Part shown: positions 12,511 through 26,400 of the stretch, piece by piece
Layout of the letters: every line of letters starts with the position of its first letter
How positions within the stretch are numbered: position 1 is the stretch's first letter
Source: Liolophura sinensis
Taxonomy: Eukaryota; Mollusca; Polyplacophora; Chitonida; Chitonidae
Length of the DNA stretch: 64,000 bases
Direction of reading: 5' to 3'
Assembly (NCBI RefSeq): GCF_032854445.1
Contig: NC_088296.1
Location: forward strand, 17,661,485-17,725,484
Position numbers and translations under genes: made by a program
The notes under the pieces: generated by a model
Database searches by the model: none
The model's input: the letters and a program-made list of their open reading frames with translations, nothing else
Told to the model about the DNA's origin: nothing

Positions 12511-15500
12511 CTGGAAATAAAGAAAACTGAAATTCACAGTTTTTCGTTCTGAGTCTCAACAGGCTATATGGTCACATGGATGACTGGTAAGTATTACGGA
12601 GGAAGGAAACCGTGCAGAGCCTGGTGGAAAACTGACAGGCTTTTACGTGTACAACCAAAGGAAGGCACATGGACTTGAACCCACAATGACCGCACTGGTG
12701 AGAGACTCTCCGGGTTTTGTTCATGGGTAGCATGGTGACCCCTCGGACCACGACCCGCAGTTACATTTCATGAGAAAACTCTCTACATCAACTGCAAGAG
12801 GGTAATGGTAAGTGCAGCTTTGGCCTGCATCGCCATTACGATGGAAATTGGATCATGTTATCTTGTAAAAAATGGCAAATTCACAACTTATGTTATGCTG
12901 TATAAAAATTCACCAATGTTTTTCAATCAGGTCCTTAATTCAGCGAATGACCTATGTTACAAGACAGGGCGTCAAAAAATATTCTTTATTTATTTCTTTA
13001 TTTCATTGGGGTTTTTCGTTGTACTCAAGAATATTTCCCACGTGAGATCAGAAAGGAAGCTAGCATTAGTGACAAGCTCAGTTGTCAATGACTTGTGATG
13101 GCATGCTAACCACTAGGCCACTGGCCCCAAACACGCCGACTAACCAGCCATCTATTTGGCACACAGACTGAGTGGTTAGAATTGAAATTTCGACCTGCAA
13201 GACACGTGGGTCAACATACTGTACAGTATACATGGGAAATATTACGCAACTTACGCTGGAGGCAATGAATGGGGCTGCCACAGCACCAGCAGTTTCAAAG
13301 GCTGAAGCAATGCCTATGCCAAGGTTCCTGTAAACAAGAGGAAGTAAATGGATGTAGCAGGAAAGAAAAAAAATTACTGTACACATGCAAATTAAAGGTA
13401 TTCATAAACCTGTACAGGTACTTTCCATCACATATATTTATAACACAGAGAATTACAGGCCAGGGGATCCAAACCAAGGCGCGAAGGATGAAGACCAAAT
13501 AGAGCATATTAAAAGAACCAAACACAGAGACCAGATGAAACCAGACATGCACGTAGGCTGGGGAAACCAAAGAGAAGCTGGAGACATCCTCGCAACCTGA
13601 ATGGTTGTACAGTGCTAGCCAGAGTTGTGTATCCCTTTAAAACCTCTATCGTGGTATAGGGCTACACAGAGCTGGATATAACCTCATACACTCCATCATT
13701 ATACAGAGCTAGTATATCCCTACATACCCTGGCTATCCCTACATACCCTCTATCATTATACAGAGCTAGTATATCCCTACATACCCTGGCTATCCCTACA
13801 TACCCTCTATCATTATACAGAGCTAGTATATCCCTACATACCCTGGCTATCCCTACATACCCTCTATCATTATACAGAGCTAGTATATCCCTACATACCC
13901 TGGCTATCCCTACATACACTCCATCATTATACAGAGCTAGTATATCCCTACATACCCTCTATCATTATACAGAGCTAGTCACAGCTGGATATCACCTCAC
14001 AGGCTCTATCATTATAACACAGCTAGTCACAGATGGATATCACCTCATAGCCTCTGTCATTATACAGAGCTAGTCACAGCTGGATATCACCTCATAGCCT
14101 CTATCATGATACAGAGCTAATCACAGCTTGATATCCCTGCTTATCCTCCATCATTATACAGAGCTAGTCACAGCTGGATAGCGCCGCACACCCTCTATCA
14201 TTATACAGAGCTAGTCACGGCTGGATATCAACCCTTACCCTCTATCATTATAAACAGGGCTAGTCACAGCTGGATATCACCGCATACCTTCTATCATTAT
14301 ACAGAGCTAGCCACAGCTGGATATCACCACACACCCTCTATCATTATACAGAGCTTGTCACAGCTGGATATCACCACACACCCTCTATCATTACACAGGG
14401 CTAGCCACAGATGGATATCCCTGCATACCCTCTATCATTATACAGAGCTAGTTACAGCTGGATATCACCACACACCCTCCATCATTACACAGGATTAGAC
14501 ACAGCTGGATATCCCTGCATACCCTCTATCATTATACAGAGCTAGCCACAGTTGGATATCACCGCATACCCTCTATCATTATACACAGGGCTAGTCACAG
14601 CTGGATATCACCGCATACCTTCTATTGTTATACAGAGCTAGCCACAGCTGGATATCACCACACACCCTCTATCATTACACAGAGCTAGTCACAGCTGGAT
14701 ATCACTGCATACCTTCTATCATTATACAGAGCTAGCCACAGCTGGATATCACCATACACCCTCTATCATTGCACAGAGCTAGTCACAGATGGATATCACT
14801 GCATACCTTCTATCACTATACAGAACTAGCCACAGCTTGATATCACCTTATAGCCTCTATCATTACACAGGACTAGACACAGCTGGATATCCCTGCATAC
14901 CTTCTATTGTTATACAGAGCTAGTTACAGCTGGATATCACCACACACCCTCTAACATTACACAGGATTAGACACAGCTGGATATCCCTGCATACCCTCTA
15001 TCATTATACAGAGCTAGCCACAGTTGGATATCACCGCATACCCTCTATCATTATACACAGGGCTAGTCACAGCTGGATATCACTGCATACCTTCTATCGT
15101 TATACAGAGCTAGCCACAGCTGGATATCACCACACACCCTCTATCATTACACAGAGCTAGTCACAGCTGGATATCACTGCATACCTTCTATCACTATACA
15201 GAACTAGCCACAGCTTGATATCACCTTATAGCCTCTATCATTACACAGGACTAGACACAGCTGGATATCCCTGCATACACTCTATCATTATACAGAGCTA
15301 GCCACAGCTGGATATCCCTGCAAACCCTCTATCATTACACAGGACTAGACACAGCTGGATATCCCTGCATACCCTCTATCATTATACAGAGCTAGCCACA
15401 GCTGGACATCACCTTATAGCCTCTATCATTACACAGGACTAGACACAGCTGGATATCCCTGCATACCCTCTATCATTATACAGAGCTAGTCACAGCTGGA

Positions 15501-17318
15501 TATCACCACACACCCTCCATCATTACACAGGATTAGACACAGCTGGATATCCCTGCATACCCTCTATCATTATACAGAGCTAGCCACAGTTGGATATCAC
15601 CGCATACCCTCTATCATTATACACAGGGCTAGTCACAGCTGGATATCACCGCATACCTTCTATTGTTATACAGAGCTAGCCACAGCTGGATATCACCACA
15701 CACCCTCTATCATTACACAGAGCTAGTCACAGCTGGATATCACTGCATACCTTCTATCATTATACAGAGCTAGCCACAGCTGGATATCACCATACACCCT
15801 CTATCATTACACAGAGCTAGTCACAGATGGATATCACTGCACACCTTCTATCACTATACAGAACTAGCCACAGCTTGATATCACCTTATAGCCTCTATCA
15901 TTACACAGGACTAGACACAGCTGGATATCCCTGCATACCTTCTATTGTTATACAGAGCTAGTTACAGCTGGATATCACCACACACCCTCTATCATTACAC
16001 AGGATTAGACACAGCTGGATATCCCTGCATACCCTCTATCATTATACAGAGCTAGCCACAGTTGGATATCACCGCATACCCTCTATCATTATACACAGGG
16101 CTAGTCACAGCTGGATATCACCGCATACCTTCTATCGTTATACAGAGCTAGCCACAGCTGGATATCACCACACACCCTCTATCATTACACAGAGCTAGTC
16201 ACAGCTGGATATCACTGCATACCTTCTATCACTATACAGAACTAGCCACAGCTTGATATCACCTTATAGCCTCTATCATTACACAGGACTAGACACAGCT
16301 GGATATCCCTGCATACACTCTATCATTATACAGAGCTAGCCACAGCTGGACATCACCTTATAGCCTCTATCATTACACAGGACTAGACACAGCTGGATAT
16401 CCCTGCATACCCTCTATCATTATACAGAGCTAGCCACAGCTGGACATCACCTTATAGCCTCTATCATTACACAGGACTAGACACAGCTGGATATCCCTGC
16501 ATACCCTCTATCATTATACAGAGCTAGTCACAGCTGGATATCCCCACAAACCCTCTATTGTTACACAGGGCTAGTCACAGCTGGATATCACTGCATACCC
16601 TCTATCGTGATACGGGGCTAGCCACAGCTGGATATCCCTGCAAACCCTCTATTGTTACACAGGGCTAGTCACAGCTGGATATCACTGCATACCCTCTATC
16701 ATTATACAGAGCTAGCCACAGCTGGATATCACCTCATAGCCTCTATCATGGTAGAGTTCTGCAAGGCTAGCCACAGCTGGATATACCTCTGCCATCAAGG
16801 TTGTCAAGACTACAGGTGAGAAGTGATATAAAGTGGCACACACCTGACTACAGTGGGAAAGATCTCTACACACAATAGGTACACTATCATCTTGCGATCC
16901 CAAAACCTACTTATCAAGACTACAGGTGAGAAGTGATATAAAGTGGCACACACCTGACTACAGTGGGTAAGATCTCTACACACAATCAGTACACTACCAT
17001 CCTGAGATCCCAAAACCTACTTATCAAGACTACAGGTGAGAAGTACATGTAATTTGGAGGAGCTCACCTGACCACAGTGGGAAAGATCTCCAGGCAAAAC
17101 AGGTAGACGGTCACATAAGATCCTGTGATGCCAAATTTGCTGATCATTGCCAATGTTGTTTTTAACCAGGTAAGATCCGCACCTGAATCTGTAAATCATA
17201 GATTTATAGAATGATAGATTTCCAGTTGTACAGGTGGGTATATATATAATTCTTCTTCTTTTAGTCCATATAATTGTATATGTACATGTATGTGTATCAC
17301 AAATGTCAATAGTTTCTC

Positions 17319-17357
<39 letters not shown>

Positions 17358-17366
17358 ATATATATA

Positions 17367-17409
<43 letters not shown>

Positions 17410-20400
17410 TTATGTTTATAAAATCATTGATCAACTTTGACCTGGTAAGACCAGACAAGGTGCGGGTTCAAACCGGGCTTTAGACAGCAAATCTGTTGAT
17501 ACCCCTACTCTAACTGCTTGTGGGCGTACAATGTAAGTGATAATAAGCGATGGGTGAGGGCCGTGTGAATGTTTGTGTGGCTTAACCACCAGTATGATGT
17601 GCACATGTGCAAGTCGCATGTGGGAAAGTTCATCAGTAACTTGCCAAAGGTTTGTGGTTTGGGTTGGACACTGGTTTCCTGCACTCATGAAAATGACCAC
17701 CTTTGGTTAAGTCAAAGATTCTTGATTATGGCAGTGAAGAACAATCAAATACTACTAACTAACAAACTAAATGTAACTAACTGGATAACTGACTAAATAA
17801 ATAAATAATACTGTGTACCTGTGGAGGTGGGTATGAAAATAGCTATAACACTGTTTACCTGTGGCGGTGGGTATGAAAATAGCTATAACACTGTTTACCT
17901 GTGGCGGTGGGTATGAAAATAGCTATAACACTGTTTACCTGTGGCGGTGGGTATGAAAATAGCTATAACACTGTTTACCTGTGGCGGTGGGTATGAAAAT
18001 AGCTATAACACTGTTTACCTGTGGCGGTGGGTATGAAAATAGCTATAACACTGTTTACCTGTTGAGGTGGGTATGAAAATAGCTATAACACTGTTTACCT
18101 GTGGCGGTGGGTATGAAAATAGCTATAACACTGTTTACCTGTGGCGGTGGGTATGAAAATAGCTATAACACTGTTTACCTGTGGAGGTGGGTGTGAAAAT
18201 AGCTAAAACACTGTTTACCTGAGGAGGTGGGTATGAAAATAGCTATAACACTGTTTACCTGTGGCGGTGGGTATGAAAATAGCTAAAACACTGTTTACCT
18301 GAGGAGGTGGGTATGAAAATAGCTATAACACTGTTTACCTATGGAGGTGGGTATTAAAATAGCCAAAACACAGTTTTACCCGTTGACTTGGGTATGAAAA
18401 TAGCTACTGTATAACACTGTTTACCTGTTGAGGTGGGTATGAAAATAGCTACTGTATAACACTGTTTACCTGTGGCGGTGGGTATGAAAATAGCTACTGT
18501 ATAACACTGTTTACCTGTTGAGGTGGGTATGAAAATGGCAATAATACTGGCACAGCCGCAGACCAACATAAACACGCAGAGTGGGCGTCGTCTTCCGAGG
18601 CTGTAAATAATCCACAAATCTTGATGATCTCCGAGAAATGACTGTCAGTAATCTCCAGGAATCAAAATATAGCATCACTGAATAGACCACTTAAAATTAT
18701 GCATAAAGAGTTTAGCAACTCTGACGTCACAGGAAGTTTTTCCAATTCTCATCACGACACAGTATGTTGGAATACCTCTTTTTACCCATAAGTAAAAGAT
18801 TACTGAAATAATGCTCCCAAAAATTCCTTCCTTCTGGTGAACACCAGGAAAAAAATCTGATGTGATGTCAGAGTTCCTAAATGTTGTCGGTATTGCTCAT
18901 GTATCCACCTACTATTCAAATACGTGAATGCTTTTCAACACTCTTTAAAAAAATCGGAAAATATTTTTATGCACAGTTCTCATGTTGTCTTCATATTTTA
19001 GACTCTTTTTTTTTTTGCCACAACACAAAATATTCAACCAAGATCTTGACTGATAACTAGTGCCAAGGAGGTTAGGTTTGGAGTCTGTTTGACTGTCCGT
19101 CTGTCTGACTGTCCGTCTGACTGTCCATCTGTCTGACTGTCCATCTGTCAACTGTCCATCTGTCTGACTGTTCGTCTGTCTGACTGTTCGTCTGTCTGAC
19201 TGTCTGCCTGCCTGCCTGACTGTCCGTCTGAAACTATACAGATTAAGTTATGAAGCGACGTGGACAAAAGTTTGTTAACAATCTACTCTTGGACTAAAGA
19301 TAGAGCCATTAAATTTTAGAATTTTTGTGGCCACTGAAAATAGAACAGGGTACTCTCCCCTTGTCTGTTGTGCAGGAATTTGTACATTCACCTTTGTAAG
19401 AGGTGTGTGCCCCCAAGAGCACTTACTAACTGACTGACCCCTTAAACATCGGAGGCAGTGCAGAATTTTTCCCTTAACCTGTGACTAAACCAATACTTTG
19501 AATCTCTGAACAATATGTGTGCAGAAACTACCCCGGCTTTACTCAAAGGAATAGGGTGGCTGCATACTTTTAATTTTCGTTATGTGGTGAAACAGTGAAG
19601 CAGCACCAGGCTCTATTCTTACGTCACAACTTGGCTGCAGAGAAATGTCTAGAATGTTACGATGTATTCGTTTCTACTGTAACATTATTTTGTCTTTTTC
19701 ATGTGAAGTCATTATGATTAAGTTTGAAAAGTAACGTTTTCAGAGTCAGGCTGCCAGCAGTTTACCGAAACATGGTGGGAGGAAACCGGGCAGAACCCGG
19801 GAGGAAAACCAAGACCATCCACAGGTTGCTTGCAGACCTTCCCACTTATGGATGGAAAGGAAGTCAGCATGAGTTGGACTTGAACTCACAGTGACCGCAT
19901 TGGTGAGAGGCTCCTGCTCAAAAATTACAGTGCTTTAATAGTACAGTTTCCCCTCACCATTCAACAGTCCCCATACAAATGAGATAGGCGGGGATTTCCA
20001 CAAGTCCACTGATGAACAGGTTGAGAAAGATGTCCCCATGTAGTGTGGGCACTGAAAAGCTGATCCCAAAGTAACTCAAACTATTGACAAGCCTGAAAAT
20101 AGAAACAGAATGAAACGTCTATATCTCTTTTCATATGTTGAGGAATCCCAACAGACACGACAGAATCTTTATCTTTACTCCAGTTGTCAATTTTTACGCC
20201 TCTGAATGCACTCTTCAATCTTCCAAAAAAAGTGACCAGTATTGCTGGATGTACTTTGAAAATATAAATCTGTAAGACTTTTGAAGACTAAAATGTGTGG
20301 TTCAGGTAGGGTCATATATGAAAAAAATTATAGAATAACCTATCCCGATCAGATATCAATCCCTTAATCAGACCAAAGATGGGTCATGTTTGTGGTCGAA

Positions 20401-23400
20401 TTTGTACAGGATATAGGGTAGTCAGATCCAGGAAATCATAAGCAATCCATGTGGTTGTAATCTTTAATTTAAATTTATTTGATTGGTGTTTTGCGCCAAA
20501 CTCAAGAATATTTCACTTATACGACAGCTGCCAGGATTGTGATCGGAGGAAACCGGGCAGAGCCCGGTGGAAACCCACAAATGTCCACAGGTTGCTGGCA
20601 AATCTTTAATTTAAAAGTTAGGATTTTAAAAGGAATGGAATTTGACGGTTGGGAATTTTGAAGGGGTCTGTATGGTAGATTTTCTAGTCACCTACCTTGT
20701 GATGTCACCCCATAAACTTGTCTACCTTGTACTGCTCTGTACACAACCTTGTTCAGTTGACTCAAATACATGGTATCAAATTGACTAAAACCACAATGGA
20801 GTTATTAGTCAAATGAAACCTTTGATATTTATATGTATTTAAGTCTTGACCCTGGACACAATTAATTTCATTACCTAGTTGAAATGAATTCGAAGTTCCA
20901 ATACTCTGCTACTGGCACACTTTGAACAGGCTAACTGTTACCTGTACTAGTCAATCTGAGTATCTTACTATATGTAGCACTGCACACAGTCTTTGTGCAG
21001 GCTACTAGCACACTTTTTGCAAGCTACTAGCACACTTTGAACCAGCTACTAGCACACTTTGAAATATCTATGAGCACACTTAGTGCAGGAGGGGTAGCAC
21101 TAGACTTTGTGCAGGCTACTAACACACTTGGAAATCACTACTAGCCCATTTTAAAATAGCTACTAGCACACTTTAAGCATACTTGTAGCACAATCAGACA
21201 GCTGCTTGCACACCCTGAGCAGGCTTCCACCACTGCAACCAGATAGCCTGTATCTGCCGCGGGTGTGGTGTAATGGATGTGGTTTGCTGATACAGTGGTA
21301 AGTATCCAACGGTAAAGATACTGTGACAAGGGTAGTTACAGGACATGATGCTGACATGATGGTAATTACTATACACAGAAGGCTTCAATGACGCAACATC
21401 CCCCTTGTGTTATTGTACATGTAAGCAAAATCTCAGCACTACTTTTGAGGAACAACCTTAAACACTTACCTGAGCAGTGATTCCAACACACAAGGACTAC
21501 TTTTTGAGAAATAACCTTAAACACTTACCTCAGCAATTATTCCAACACACAAGGACTACATTTTGAGAAACAACCTTAAACACTTACCTGAGCAGTGATT
21601 CCAACACACAAGGACTACTTTTTGAGAAATAACCTTAAACACTTATCTGAGCAGTTATTCCAACACACAAGGACTACTTTTTGAGAAACAACCTTAAACA
21701 CTTACCTGAGCAGTGATTCCAACACACAAGGACTACTTTTTGAGAAATAACCTTAAACACTTACCTAAGCAGTTATTCCAACACACAAGGACTACTTTTT
21801 TGAGAAACAACCTTAAACCCTTATCTCAGCAATGATTACAACACACAAGGACTACTTTTTGAGAAATAACCTTAAGCGCTTACCTCCACACTGATTCCAA
21901 CACACAAGGACTACTTTTTGAGAAATAACCTTAAACACTTACCTCCACACTGATTCCAACATACAAGGACTACTTTTTGAGAAACAACCTTAAACACTTA
22001 TCTCAGCAGTGATTACAACACACAAGGACTACTTTTTGAGAAATAACCTTAAACACTTACCTCCACACTGATTCCAACATACAAGGACTACTTTTTGAGA
22101 AACAACCTTAAACACTTACCTCAGCAGTGATACCAACACATGAGGGATTAAGTTTGCAATTTCCTCACTTACAATAATTAACAGTATTACTGTGCTTTAC
22201 ATGATGCTTTGGGTATCACTAAATTTTTTGTATTTATGTATTTATTTATTTATTTGACTGGTGTTTTATTTTATTCTTTGATTGGTTTTACACCGCACTC
22301 AAGAATATTTTACCTGTACAACACCGTCATTATGGTGGGAGGAAACCCACAACCATATGTAGGTTGCTTCCAAACCTTGCCCACGTATGGTCGGAGAGGA
22401 AGCCAGCATGAGTTGGACTTGAACTCATAGCGACCACATTGGTGAGTGGTTCCTGGGGCACTACACTGCGCTAGCACGCTAACCAACTGAGCCACGGAAG
22501 TCCTGACTAGTGTTTTACATTGCACTCACAAATAACTGACTTTATATGACGACGGTCAGCATTATGGTGGGAAGATAAACACTGTATCTGTAAGAAAGCT
22601 AAAAAATTCAGCATCTTTACCATAAATAGAAGGTAATAAGAGAATATATCCTTATGCGTGGCGTCCGGAATAAGTCTATCACCGTGTAGGAGCGTGGGGG
22701 TCTCACATCCGGAGTAAGCACACCCCCTGGAGGGGTTGCTACAACATCAGGATCTGACACGGTGTGATAGTTAGTCAAAACTGGAGCACCTGAGTTGTTT
22801 CTGTCAGTCCAAGCTCCATTTGTTAACCCTTTACCACCAAACCCTCTCTGATCAGTCCAAGCTCCATTTGTTAACCCTTTACCACTCTCTTCAGATTCTG
22901 AGTGGTTGTGAAATTTGGAAGGTTTCACAGTCTGTGTATTATCAGAGTCCACATCTGGAACTACAGTCTTTAAAGGGCCATTCTGGTTTTTCTCAGTGTT
23001 TGTTTTGACTTTCTTTTGATCGCCTTTGATCAGTTTCATGGAACTGTGGAAAGAGGACAGATTCATAATCTCAGGTGGCAGAGTTACTCTGTTCAGCCTC
23101 GCCGCTTTCCTGATGACGACTTCGGCTTCCTTATACCTCTGCTTTGCCATCAGCCAAGGTAAAGATTCTGGTAAAATCCTGCAACAGAAGGAAAGAGGTT
23201 AATGAGTGAGTGAGTGAATGAGTGCTTGAGGTTTAACGTCGTACTTAACAATTTTTCAGTCATATGATGACGAAGGAATCCTTTAGAGTGCATGTAATGT
23301 GCCTCCTTATTGCAGGACGGATTTCCACCAGTCTTTTATCTAGTGCTTCTTCGCCAAAAATACTTACCGAAGTAAGCTGCCCCATCCGAGCCATTATGCT

Positions 23401-26400
23401 GATACTAGTCAACCAGTCATTGCACTATACCCTTCATGCTGAATGCCAAGTGAAGAAGTTACAACTTCCTCATTTAAGGTTTTAGTTCTGACTTGACCCA
23501 GGATTGACACTGGATCTACCGCTCCTGAAGCGGACGCTCGACCAACTGTGCTATCGAGGCCGATGGGAGGTTAATAAGGCATGTCTAGTCAATGCCATTA
23601 TAATACAGAAAAGTTCAAGAAAAATATTCCTAGTTTGCATTTCATAGTCTTGGCCTGGTTGTTTGAAACTGTTTGGAGACCTTATACCAGATTTAACTTG
23701 TCTTTCAATTTTGTACTTAACCCCCAAAAAATTTCATAACAGCATATTAAATATGAACTAAGCCTTCTGCTGTTTTAATGCTTTAATGCTTTAAATTTTG
23801 GCCAACTGTATTGGCTGCTGAAGTTGGCTAAAATATTAATCATAATATCTGACTTAATACCAGTATTAACAAATACACTTTTGCACAACTTGGTTCTAAT
23901 TTGTCACATTTTGTATCATAGTTGACAACATTTGGAGATGAACATTTTTATTAACAGGTGTTGAGAATTTGCTAAAACATCAACGATCCATCACAACAGG
24001 CATGCATGCATATTTAAATTCTTTACCCTGGTCACTATTACAAAATTATTTATTTATTTATTTGATTGGTGTTTTACACCGTACTCAAGAATATTTCACT
24101 TGTACTACGGCGGCCAGCATTATAGTGGGGGGAAAACGGGCAGAGACCGGGGGAAACCCACGACCATCCGCAGGTTGCTGTAAGACCTTCCCACGTATGG
24201 CCAGAGAGGAAGCCAGCATGAACTGGACTTGAACTCACAGCAACCGCATTGTTGAGAGACTCCTGGGTCATTACGCTGCGCTAGCGCGCTAACCGCCTGA
24301 GCCACAGAGGCCCCCTACTATTATAAAATATTAACCTTAGGACATGAAATTACTTGTGAAAAATAATATCAATTCACCTGCATAGTTCAACGCAGTATCC
24401 AGCAGTAAACACTTAAAACTAACATTGAAAATCAAATGATTTATTTATTTGATTTATTTGATGTGCCAGTTTTATTCCGCACTCATGAATATTTGACTTA
24501 TACAACGGCGTCCAGCATTATGGTGGATGGAAACAGGGCAGATCCCTGGGGAAACCCACAACCATCCGCAGGTTGCTGATAGACCTTCCCACGTACGGCC
24601 GGAGAGAAAATCAAATGAGTTCGCTACAATGATGACCCAGATACTTATCACAACACAACTAAGTTATCACAACACAAGTTATCACAACATGTTATCACAA
24701 CACAAGTTATCACAACATGTTATCACAACACAAGTTATCACAACACAGAATTGTCTCTGTCATCATACAAACTACATTCCAAGCATTATGATTATTACAG
24801 AGACGGAAGAGGATGGGCAGTGGCTCAAGTCCTTACCTTTCTGTCTCTAAGACACACGGCATGATTTCAAACCCAGCACTGGGCAGGGAATTCTGAATTC
24901 ATGGGGCTTTAATTGAGAAATTTAAGACCTTTGAGGTCTTACATATAAGGTGGCCATCCACTAATATGGGCTGTATGTGTGTGCATCAAATGTGGGAACT
25001 TTTGTCTATAACTGAATGTGCATCAAATGTGGGAACGTTTGTCTATAACTCTGTGTGAATCAAATGTGTGAATGTTTGTCTATAACTGTGTGTGAATCAA
25101 ATGTGGGAATATTTGTCTATAACTGACTGTGGATCAAATATGGGAACGTTTGTCTATAACTAAGTGGGAATCAAATGTGGGAATATCTGTCTGTAACTGA
25201 GTGTGAATCAAATATGGAAATATTTGTCTCTAACCGTGTGTGAATCAAATGTGCGAATGTTTGTAACAGTGTGTGCATCAAATGTGGGAATGTTTGTCTG
25301 TAACTGTGTGTGCATCAAATGTGGGAATGTTTGTCTATAACTGTGTGTGAATCAAATGTGAGAATATTTTTCTATAACCATGTGTGAATCAAATTTGTGA
25401 ATGTTTGTCTATAAATGTGAGTGCATCAAATGTGGGAAAGTTTGTTTATAACTTGCCAAAGGTTTGTGGTTTACTCCGGTTTTCCTCCACTCATAAAACT
25501 GACTTAATTCAAGCAACAATTTTGAGTATGGCATCAAATTAATAAATTAATTCAATAAATATATAAATCAATGAATAAAATAAATAAAAAAATGTAAAGA
25601 GAGGAAAAAGAAATTAGCTTACCAGTAATACACCAAGGTAAGAAAGTTAGGGATGGATATGGCCAGCTCCAGATGTGTCCAGTCACGGATTAGGTATCCT
25701 AGCAACGCCAGAACCATAATTCCGAAAGCCCAAAACAGGAAGAGAGCGATGTAAGGCATCGTGCGGCTGGAAGAGGGAAAAGCCTCTGGGACCATTACAT
25801 AAGCGACTAATCCAATAGTCTGAAAAATACAAATTTGAAAATTGCCCTTTATTTGAAATACATGTACCTGATGAGACTCTAGCAACACTGAAATGAAGAT
25901 GGTAAATTATGTTGGAAAAGGGAGATAACTGGAGCTGTGCTCCATTCATTCTAAAATAGAAATGTACCTCCTGCCTCCGTATGGATTACATCTCTAACAG
26001 ACTTGGGCACCATACTTTTTACAACAGTGACGTTGAAAGCGAGGTTCGTGCATTACGCCACCTGATCTGAGATGGCTACTTTAACCTTATGTAAACAACT
26101 GCACACGATGGTGAACATATCGAACTGTTGAGCAGTGCGCTATTTACTGTTGCTTGTGGGTATTATTAACATCTGTGCCCACGCTCGAGCTAAACCATGG
26201 CATTTCAAATATATTTCCACACTTATCACTTGATTTTGCGTAACGGAATTCACAGGGGACAAAACAACAGTTCTCGCGAGTTCATAAGCTGATATACAAG
26301 ACTTTTACCATACCCAGTCGATAAGAATGCACTGACCTCTCTTTTCTCACATCGTGCACAAAGTGCGGTGACCTGCTTTGCCTTTAACTCTACAGAAAAG

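Noticed and set aside
13650-16790. CRISPR-like array
   Set aside because: Units are directly abutting variants without unique spacers, in an animal intron.
18354-18515. Treating the read-through repeats as constitutive exon 7 sequence
   Set aside because: The donor at 18515 gives the family-typical length; the extension is reported only as possible alternative splicing.
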